From NCBI GenBank assembly GCA_937924525.1, contig CALDSU010000005.1, forward strand, positions 372,001-436,000: a DNA stretch of 64,000 nt, read 5' to 3'. Each line of letters begins with the position of its first letter. The stretch's first letter is position 1. Shown piece after piece: positions 58,510-64,000 of the stretch. The notes under the pieces are model-generated. The model saw nothing but the letters and a program-made list of their open reading frames with translations. It ran no database searches and was not told where the DNA came from. A program made the position numbers and the translations under genes. The DNA is from an uncultured Bryobacteraceae bacterium (GTDB lineage: Bacteria; Acidobacteriota; Terriglobia; Bryobacterales; Bryobacteraceae).

Positions 58510-58905
58510 TTAACCCCCGATTAGCGGAACCAACCTCAGAAAGGTAATCTCACTGCCCGACGCGACCTCCACGGGTTCCTCGAGCGCCAGCGCCTGCCGC
58601 TCGCCAAGCAGCAGGATCACCCGCTGGGCTTGAAACGCCTGGCAGGCCCTCCGGAATTGCTCTTCAACGTCCAAGGGCGGCTGGTTTAGCGATCGCTCGC
58701 CGTTCAGCAAGCGTTCCTTCTCGTCCCGCTCGACCAGGACGGGAGCGGCCACGGCCGGCGACGCCTGGACGCGGGCCGCCTCCTGCTCCACGCACCGGCG
58801 GATCAGCTCGCGAACCGTGGGCGGCGCGGGCTCCAACCACATCTCGAAAGCTGGGCCCCGGGCGCGCCCGGGGATCTCGTCACGTACGCGCACCATGACG
58901 GCCAT
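58510..58905 (-). CDS. Beta-grasp-like small protein ending in Gly-Gly
   Basis: This 131-residue protein begins with two strands (Met-Val-Arg-Val-Arg-Asp-Glu-Ile and Phe-Glu-Met-Trp-Leu), then helix Val-Arg-Glu-Leu-Ile-Arg-Arg, a variable insertion, and ends Val-Ala-Ser-Gly-Ser-Glu-Ile-Thr-Phe-Leu-Arg-Leu-Val-Pro-Leu-Ile-Gly130-Gly131. The final strand with Gly-x-Glu-Ile-x-Phe ... Pro-Leu-x-Gly-Gly strongly resembles MoaD, ThiS and ubiquitin-like proteins, whose C-terminal GG is adenylated and conjugated or thiocarboxylated. Similar short proteins occur beside DUF4132 genes in other bacteria. No E1-like, E2-like or JAB gene is in the window. The fold is inferred from pattern, not alignment. 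ATG 58905 is the start. Confidence 0.5.
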   Translation of the reverse strand: MAVMVRVRDEIPGRARGPAFEMWLEPAPPTVRELIRRCVEQEAARVQASPAVAAPVLVERDEKERLLNGERSLNQPPLDVEEQFRRACQAFQAQRVILLLGERQALALEEPVEVASGSEITFLRLVPLIGG

Positions 58906-59011
58906 AAGCCCTCCCGATCGCTCCTATCGGCGGAAATGGTCCCCGGGAATAGGTTCCATCGCCAGCCTCAGGAACTTCACTGTTTTGTAACCACCCTGGC
59001 AGGGGGATGGA

Positions 59012-60223
59012 CTACGCCTTCCGCAACACCAGCACTGCGTTCAGCCCGCCGAATGCAAAGGAATTGGAAAGCGCGTACTCGACCTCCGCGGCGCGCCCCT
59101 GGTTGGGAATCACGTCCAGATCGCATTCCGGGTCGGCAGCGCTGAAATTCGCCGTCGGGGGTAAGAAGCCGTCGCGTAATGCGAGCAGCGTGGCGACCGC
59201 CTCGAGCGCGCCCGCGGCGCCGAGGGCGTGCCCGTGGATCGCCTTGGTGGAACTCACCGCCAGCCGGTCCCCGTGCGCGCCAAACACCTCCCGAATCGCG
59301 GCGCATTCGGTGGCGTCGTTGGCGGAAGTGCCCGTGCCGTGGGCGTTGATGTAACCGACGGCTTCGGGCGGCACGCCGGCGTCCTCGAGCGCGGCGGCCA
59401 TCGCCCGCAGCGCGCCGTCCTTGGCGGGTTGCGTCAGATGGTGCGCATCGGCCGACATGCCGAAGCCGCTGACCTCGCCATAGATGCGGACGCCTCGCGC
59501 CCGGGCGCGCTCCAGCGGTTCCAGCACCAGCATCGCCGCGCCCTCTCCCAGGATCATGCCCTTGCGGTCTCGCGAGAAGGGCCGGCACGTGTCCGGCGAC
59601 ACGACCCGCATCGCCTCCCACGCCTTCAGGTGCCCCAGACTGAAGGGCGCTTCGCTGCCTCCCGTTATGGCCAGATCCGCCACGCCGCTCCGCAGCATCC
59701 AGAGCGCGTGGCCGATGGCATGATTCGCCGAAGAACAGGCCGTGGAAACGGTAAAGCAGGGTCCCGTAACACCCAGATCCATGCTGATGTGGCTGGCGCC
59801 GGCGTTGGCCATCACCCGCGCTACCGTCAGAGGATGCACCCGGGGCCGGTTCTTCTTGTACAATTCGACGAATTCGCTGTCTTCGCTGCTCTGACCGCCC
59901 ACGCAGGAGCCTGTCACAATGGCCGTGCGTCCCCGCAGTTCCGGCGTCCAGGCAATCCCCGCGTCGCGAACCGCCTCGCGGGCCGCCACTACCGCGAACT
60001 GGGCGAAGCGGTCCAGAAAGTCGATCTGCTTCGGCTCGAAATGCGCCAGCGGATCGAAGCCGCGCACCTCCGCCCCATGGGCAAAGCGCAGGGCGCCCGG
60101 CTCGACGCACTGGAGCGGCGCAATGGCGCTGCGTCCCGCGCGCACCGACTCCCAGAACGTGCCGGAGGACAAGCCCGCCGCGGATATCACTCCCACGCCG
60201 GTGACAGCCACCCGCTGCCTCAT
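59012..60223 (-). CDS. Beta-ketoacyl-ACP synthase II (FabF-like)
   Basis: The 403-residue condensing enzyme has the complete triad: Cys163 in Ser-Thr-Ala-Cys-Ser-Ser, His295 in Asn-Ala-His-Gly-Thr-Gly-Thr, and His332 in Ile-His-Gly-His-Ala-Leu-Gly-Ala-Ala-Gly, with supporting Lys327. It elongates acyl-ACP with malonyl-ACP. The adjacent ACP gene overlaps by four bases (ATGA), so they are made together. Because the cell's main fab genes are not here, and the unit also contains a polysaccharide deacetylase, this is more likely a specialised lipid or polyketide-like synthase than the housekeeping FabF; the product is unknown. Confidence 0.9.
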   Translation of the reverse strand: MRQRVAVTGVGVISAAGLSSGTFWESVRAGRSAIAPLQCVEPGALRFAHGAEVRGFDPLAHFEPKQIDFLDRFAQFAVVAAREAVRDAGIAWTPELRGRTAIVTGSCVGGQSSEDSEFVELYKKNRPRVHPLTVARVMANAGASHISMDLGVTGPCFTVSTACSSANHAIGHALWMLRSGVADLAITGGSEAPFSLGHLKAWEAMRVVSPDTCRPFSRDRKGMILGEGAAMLVLEPLERARARGVRIYGEVSGFGMSADAHHLTQPAKDGALRAMAAALEDAGVPPEAVGYINAHGTGTSANDATECAAIREVFGAHGDRLAVSSTKAIHGHALGAAGALEAVATLLALRDGFLPPTANFSAADPECDLDVIPNQGRAAEVEYALSNSFAFGGLNAVLVLRKA

Positions 60224-60489
60224 GACGGGAGCGCGACACCTTCCTGGCCGGACCCCTCAATCAATCCCCGCACTCCGTCGACAATATCGCGGAGGCTCCG
60301 AATCGACTTCGCTTGCTCATCCGGGATGGTGATGTTGAACTCGTTTTCCAACGCGAACAGAATGTTCACGCCGTCCATCGAGTCGATTTCCAGCTCGGCA
60401 AATGAGCGATCGATCGACAGCTTGTCGCGCGGCAGTTTTTGGGTGGCCGCGATCACGTCCAGGATCCGTTCCGTCAGGTCTTCGGACAT
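60220..60489 (-). CDS. Acyl carrier protein
   Basis: This 89-residue protein has the four-helix ACP pattern with Ser37 in Glu-Ile-Asp-Ser-Met-Asp-Gly, the phosphopantetheine attachment site. Helix 1 is Leu-Thr-Glu-Arg-Ile-Leu-Asp-Val-Ile, helix 2 follows the Ser, and helix 3 is Leu-Arg-Asp-Ile-Val-Asp-Gly-Val. It carries intermediates to the adjacent FabF-like enzyme. The start overlaps the deacetylase gene by 16 bases and the stop overlaps the synthase gene by four. Ile rather than Asp-before-Leu variants mark it as an alternative, not the main fatty-acid ACP. Confidence 0.88.
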   Translation of the reverse strand: MSEDLTERILDVIAATQKLPRDKLSIDRSFAELEIDSMDGVNILFALENEFNITIPDEQAKSIRSLRDIVDGVRGLIEGSGQEGVALPS

Positions 60490-61190
60490 ACCATCGAACT
60501 CAACGTAGCAAATTCAAGACCCCGCTGGCGCAGCCGGGGGATCAACATCCGCACCGCCTCCAGCGTGGCCGAGATATCGGGAGCGGCGGCTAACTCCCGG
60601 CCATCATGCAGGCAGAGGATCGCGCCTGGACCGGCGCCCTGGGCGACCCGCCGCGCCACGCGCTCGGCGTCAAGTTTCCAGTCGCGGCCGATCACCGTCC
60701 ACATCACCCCCCGGAGGCCCGCTTCCCGCTGAATGCGGCGCAGCCCGAACCAACGAACTCCATAGGGGGGCCGGAACCAGCGGGGCGCGGCGCCCGCCGC
60801 CTGCGCGATCACCTCCTGCGCCCGCCGAACTTCTCCGGCGATGAAACGGGCGGACTTGAACGCAAACAGCGGATGAGAATAGGAGTGGTTGCCGATCTCA
60901 TGACCCGCCGCCGTGATCGCCGCCGCCACCCGCGGATGGCGCTCGACGTTCGCGCCGCACAAAAAGAAGGCGGCCGGTACGCGTTCCTTCTCGAGCATGT
61001 CGAGCAGGCGCAGCGTGCCGGGCGTGGGACCGTCATCGAAGGTTAACGCGACGCGCGGTTCGCGGCGCGAGCCCCGGTACACAGACGGCGCCAGCCAGGT
61101 AGCCGAGCGACCCCGGACCGCATACGTCATCAACGCGGCCACCGATCCCGCCGCTCCCGCAACGCCGAGCGCCGCCTCCGCCGGAATCAC
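60474..61190 (-). CDS. Polysaccharide deacetylase (CE4)
   Basis: The 238-residue protein has a short hydrophobic N-terminus (possible signal or anchor) and a CE4/NodB domain. The Thr-Phe-Asp-Asp-Gly-Pro motif lies at about residues 50-55, the metal-binding His-Ser-Tyr-Ser-His near 105 and Arg-Pro-Pro-Tyr-Gly near 141, with a C-terminal Leu-His-Asp-Gly. These support metal-dependent removal of acetyl groups from N-acetyl sugars of peptidoglycan, chitin or exopolysaccharide. The GTG at 61190 overlaps the Ldh2 gene stop (GTGA). It lies in one operon with an ACP and ketosynthase. Confidence 0.82.
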   Translation of the reverse strand: MIPAEAALGVAGAAGSVAALMTYAVRGRSATWLAPSVYRGSRREPRVALTFDDGPTPGTLRLLDMLEKERVPAAFFLCGANVERHPRVAAAITAAGHEIGNHSYSHPLFAFKSARFIAGEVRRAQEVIAQAAGAAPRWFRPPYGVRWFGLRRIQREAGLRGVMWTVIGRDWKLDAERVARRVAQGAGPGAILCLHDGRELAAAPDISATLEAVRMLIPRLRQRGLEFATLSSMVCPKT

Positions 61191-62266
61191 GCCGTCTCCA
61201 CCCGCTCGTGTGGCGCCGGCGGCGCAATGCCCCACCTGTCCGCAAAGGCCAGCAGCCCGTTCCAGGTGCCCGCTTCCAGCGGAATGCCCTCGCGGCGCCG
61301 GCGCTCCTCGGCGCGCCACTCCGGCTCTCCCGCCACCAGCACTTCCGTATAGCCCTTGGCGGGCGGCGTGTTCTTGATCTCTCGAATCAGCCAGTCCATC
61401 CGCGCCTGAAACTCGCGCAGAGGCAGGAAACGCTCGATGTCGATTCCCAGAAAACATTGGCTGGCGCGGAACGGCCTTCCGCGGAACCGTAAGCCGCCCA
61501 CCTGGGTCGCCATCGCCCCCCCTCCCAGCACCCCGCACAGGATCTCGACCATCAGCGCCAGTCCGCTGCCCTTATAGCCTCCCAGCGGCGAAATCAAACC
61601 CTCGTACGCGGTGCGAGTATCCGTGGTGGGCACGCCATCGGCGTCCATCGCCCAGCCCGGCGGAATCTGCGTTTGGCCGTTGACCATGGCCTTGAAGATG
61701 CGATTCGCGGCCACCGTCGTCGTCGCCATATCCAAGAGAAAGGGCCGCTCGGCGCCGCCAGGCGCCGACATACAAATGGGATTCGTGCCGACGCGTCCCT
61801 CCTTGCCCTGCCACGGCGGCACGATGGGAGAAGCGTTACAGAACACCGCGCCGATCAGCCCCTGCGCCGAGTATTTCTGCGCCCAGAACGCCGCCGCGCC
61901 GAAATGGTTCGATTCGCGCGCCACCACCAGGCTCAGCCCGTGCTCCCGCGTCAGCCGGACGCCGTGGTCGGAGCACCGGTCCGCCACCACTTGCCCCAGC
62001 GCATTGCCGCCGTCATAGAGCAGGCATCCGCCCATCTCCGATACCACGCGGCCTTCCCCCAGCGGATCGATCTCCCGGCGTTCGATCTGTTCCAGGTAGA
62101 AGAGCAACAGGTGAACTCCGTGCGAGTCCACGCCGCGCAGATTGGCCGATACCAACGACCGGGCGGTCAGCGCGGCCGCTTCCGGCGGCACTCCCGCGGC
62201 GCGAATCAGCGCGCGGGCGAATCCCTCGAGATTTTCCGCGGAGAGGACGTAGGCTGGCTCCGGCAT
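61187..62266 (-). CDS. Malate/L-lactate/ureidoglycolate dehydrogenase (Ldh2 family)
   Basis: The 359-residue product belongs to the Ldh_2 family (NADPH-dependent oxidoreductase fold unrelated to classical LDH). It shows Asp-Ser-His-Gly-Val-His-Leu near residue 49, Ala-Arg-Glu-Ser-Asn-His-Phe-Gly-Ala-Ala near 116, Gly-Thr-Asn-Pro-Ile-Cys near 154, Asp-Met-Ala-Thr-Thr-Thr and Gly-Tyr-Lys-Gly-Ser-Gly-Leu-Ala. Members oxidise malate, sulfolactate, ureidoglycolate or similar 2-hydroxyacids. It is the first gene of the minus-strand operon deacetylase-ACP-ketosynthase, with a four-base overlap at its end. Its true substrate is unknown. Confidence 0.85.
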   Translation of the reverse strand: MPEPAYVLSAENLEGFARALIRAAGVPPEAAALTARSLVSANLRGVDSHGVHLLLFYLEQIERREIDPLGEGRVVSEMGGCLLYDGGNALGQVVADRCSDHGVRLTREHGLSLVVARESNHFGAAAFWAQKYSAQGLIGAVFCNASPIVPPWQGKEGRVGTNPICMSAPGGAERPFLLDMATTTVAANRIFKAMVNGQTQIPPGWAMDADGVPTTDTRTAYEGLISPLGGYKGSGLALMVEILCGVLGGGAMATQVGGLRFRGRPFRASQCFLGIDIERFLPLREFQARMDWLIREIKNTPPAKGYTEVLVAGEPEWRAEERRRREGIPLEAGTWNGLLAFADRWGIAPPAPHERVETA

Positions 62267-62304
62267 CGGTCCTCTTGAGTGTATCGTCCCCCTGAGTTCG
62301 CTGC

Positions 62305-63903
62305 TCAGTTCATGAACTGGAACGCATACAATTTGGCTGAACGCATCTGGACGCGCAGCCGCACCGGTTTCCCCGCCAACGCGGAAACATCGGCCCGGCC
62401 GGACCAGGTCACCGGCAACCGCACGCGGTTGCCGGTGAGTTGGTCCGCGTCGTGCATGGTGTAACCCGGTATCGGTTTGCCGGACGCCTCCAGGATCTCC
62501 ACCCGCGCGACGCCGCCTGCGGAGGTATCCAGGTTCAACTCGAGCCGGGAGCCAGTGAACCGCAGCGGCGGCGTCATGAACCACGCGCCCTCATAGTCCG
62601 CATCGGCCGACATGAATCCGTCCAATCGCAACACCGCCCGCGAGATGTAGTATTCATCCCGCTCCGCCAGCGGATCGCGGCGGTATGCATGATCGTGGTT
62701 GGCGCCGGTGTAGTAGATCCACAGTTCATCGCCCATGCGCACCGGGCGCAGGACCGGATAGATCCACTTGGAGTCGAACGAGCCGTCCGGCCCGGTACGG
62801 AGAAAGGGCTGCCGGGGAAGCGGCCGCGAAAAATGACGGCCGTCGCGGCTCACCGCCAGTTGAATATCCCCTGTGGAAGGCCAGGAATGCACGCCACTGT
62901 CCCGCCAGTGGTGAAACACCGGAACCAGCGCTAGGTAGACTCCCTCGTAAGGAAACACCCCAGGACCATAGAAATCCAGCGGCGAGGTCGGAGTCAGGAC
63001 GGCGTCCTCGCCAGCGGTCTGCCCGGCTTGTCGCCTCTCCCGCGGCGGCAGGACGTCCTCGCCCCGCACTTCGACGTTCGCAGGATTGATGGAGAGCGCG
63101 GGCGCCGCGGCAAGGTCCCGTTCATCGGGCTCCAACGCCATGGCGAAGCTGTCCCAGTGAATCAGGTCATCCGACTCGTTGTAGGACGCCATCCGCGCGC
63201 CGAACCCGGCCTTTTCCCGCACCCACTCCCGGGAGTAGCCGACATAGCGGTTCACCCGGGGATCCCAAAACCAGGACGGCTGCGTGTCCGCCGCGCGCAG
63301 GCCGGTCATCAATCGCTCGTCCAGGAACCACTTCAGCCCGTCCGCCGAGTACCACAAGCGGTGCGGCCCGCGCAGGCCGCTGCCCGGTTTGGGGTAGTTC
63401 TTCATCCAGGACTTATAACGCCGCTCCGGCGGGCAGTTTGGATTGTCGTCCCGCCACACGGTGGCGCCGCCCACCGAGATCAGTTTGGGGTCGTGCGGGA
63501 GCACCAGGTTGTTCTCGCGGGAACCGTTCCGCTCCACGAGTCCCAGTTTCGGCTTCCGGAAGATCTTGCCATCGTCCGACTCCGCATAAGCCATGCCGAG
63601 GAACGGCGGGTTCTGTCCAGGCTGGTGCTCTCCGGCCAGCACGTTGTACCAGAGCCGGATCTTGCTCTCCTCCTGCACGACCGTGTGGTAGCTGCCGAGC
63701 CGCGCGTCGCGCTCCCAGGGAGCATCCGTGGTGACCAGTTTCTCCCGCGTCGGATGGGGAGGGTTCACCACCAGACGAACACCTTCGGACATCTCGATGA
63801 ACTTCTGATCAATGAAAAGCTGCTTCCGGGAGCCTACGTCGATAGGGCTTTCCGCGGAGGCTAGGAAGACCAGAGTGAAGAGGCAGGCGAGGTATCGGGA
63901 CAT
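62305..63903 (-). CDS. Secreted beta-propeller-like protein, GH43/GH32-like
   Basis: The 532-residue protein has a signal peptide (residues 1-17, Ala-Ser-Ala-Glu-Ser). Repeated strand patterns such as Trp-Tyr-Ser-Ala-Asp-Gly-Leu-Lys-Trp and Ile-Gln-Leu-Ala-Val-Ser-Arg-Asp-Gly-Arg-His-Phe-Ser-Arg-Pro are typical of five-bladed propeller glycosidase-like proteins (GH43/GH32/GH117 region), with a C-terminal beta-sandwich that ends Ala-Phe-Gln-Phe-Met-Asn. The catalytic acid residues cannot be assigned by eye, so it may only bind glycans. It is on the minus strand upstream of the Ldh2 gene with a gap of 38 bases, perhaps in the same transcript. The 97 bases to its right hold nothing recognisable. 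Confidence 0.6.
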   Translation of the reverse strand: MSRYLACLFTLVFLASAESPIDVGSRKQLFIDQKFIEMSEGVRLVVNPPHPTREKLVTTDAPWERDARLGSYHTVVQEESKIRLWYNVLAGEHQPGQNPPFLGMAYAESDDGKIFRKPKLGLVERNGSRENNLVLPHDPKLISVGGATVWRDDNPNCPPERRYKSWMKNYPKPGSGLRGPHRLWYSADGLKWFLDERLMTGLRAADTQPSWFWDPRVNRYVGYSREWVREKAGFGARMASYNESDDLIHWDSFAMALEPDERDLAAAPALSINPANVEVRGEDVLPPRERRQAGQTAGEDAVLTPTSPLDFYGPGVFPYEGVYLALVPVFHHWRDSGVHSWPSTGDIQLAVSRDGRHFSRPLPRQPFLRTGPDGSFDSKWIYPVLRPVRMGDELWIYYTGANHDHAYRRDPLAERDEYYISRAVLRLDGFMSADADYEGAWFMTPPLRFTGSRLELNLDTSAGGVARVEILEASGKPIPGYTMHDADQLTGNRVRLPVTWSGRADVSALAGKPVRLRVQMRSAKLYAFQFMN

Positions 63904-64000
63904 CGGCTTGACTGTATCCCATCTGCCTCCCGCCCGCCACCTTGCCCCTTCGCCCGTTTCCGCGTCCCGTGTTCAGACCGGCGGCCTCAAACGTCCAGGT

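Noticed and set aside
57541-58524. Plus-strand continuation of the PPC fragment to 58524
   Set aside because: After about 57540 it is the antisense of the DUF4132-like coding region and loses family similarity.
1-64000. CRISPR arrays, insertion sequences, prophage, rRNA
   Set aside because: No regular direct repeats, transposase or phage genes, or conserved rRNA sequences were recognised by eye.

Overview
The window is about 65% GC and tightly packed, with many 1-16 nt overlaps between consecutive genes. The gene families point to an acidobacterium of the Bryobacterales/Solibacter type. They include a large Oar-like TonB receptor with an N-terminal carboxypeptidase-regulatory domain, Tat-exported Gfo/Idh/MocA proteins, a DUF1501 protein, a DUF1080 protein, a GH29 fucosidase and tandem MacB-type permeases. 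This assignment is inferred from gene families; there is no rRNA in the window.

Layout. 1-6.3 kb: an anti-sigma factor cut by the left edge, three LiaI/LiaF-like membrane or DUF4097 proteins, two MacB-type permeases without an ATPase, and an epimerase-like protein. 6.3-11.9 kb (minus strand): a coupled operon of mazG, a GNAT acyltransferase, an OSBS/NSAR enolase-superfamily enzyme, a DMT exporter, an MFS transporter and an SDR. 12-15.1 kb (plus): DUF1844 protein, metallo-beta-lactamase-fold phosphodiesterase, ribF and a LacD-type aldolase. 15.3-22.3 kb: Gfo/Idh/MocA protein, TonB receptor, a tiny Lys-rich secreted peptide and a NarL-type two-component system. 22.8-29.2 kb: recA, two methyltransferases, an esterase, oligopeptidase A and a YqiA-like esterase. 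29.2-33.9 kb: a glycan or secreted-enzyme group (GH29, a Tat protein, DUF1080, Gfo/Idh/MocA). 34-37.2 kb: a VWA/MoxR pair beside a decayed SUMF1 gene. 37.3-40.4 kb: queA (apparent CTG start), cytochrome P460 and a class III aminotransferase. 40.5-41.2 kb: a VapBC-like toxin-antitoxin pair with a palindromic operator. 41.4-49.6 kb: CBM9-like protein, fused spermidine synthase, glutaryl-CoA-type dehydrogenase, and an outer-membrane TPR/beta-barrel protein coupled to a PgaB-like TIM-barrel protein. 49.7-55.6 kb: MerR regulator, parB, parA, two parS sites, rsmG, mnmG, purD and tRNA-Arg(CCT). 55.7-58.9 kb: DUF1501, then a rearrangement scar where a fragment of a PPC-domain gene meets a truncated DUF4132-like gene head-on, followed by a small beta-grasp-like protein ending in Gly-Gly. 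59-64 kb: beta-ketoacyl-ACP synthase, ACP, polysaccharide deacetylase, Ldh2-type dehydrogenase and a secreted beta-propeller-like protein.

Housekeeping modules (recA, ribF, queA, parAB-rsmG-mnmG, purD, tRNA) alternate with accessory carbohydrate, envelope and mobile or decaying modules. The most unusual items are the GG-ending beta-grasp-like protein with its broken DUF4132-like partner, the outer-membrane TPR/TIM-barrel pair, the GNAT-NSAR operon, parS embedded in the rsmG coding end, and the purD stop codon lying inside a tRNA gene. I see no CRISPR array, intact insertion sequence, prophage or rRNA.
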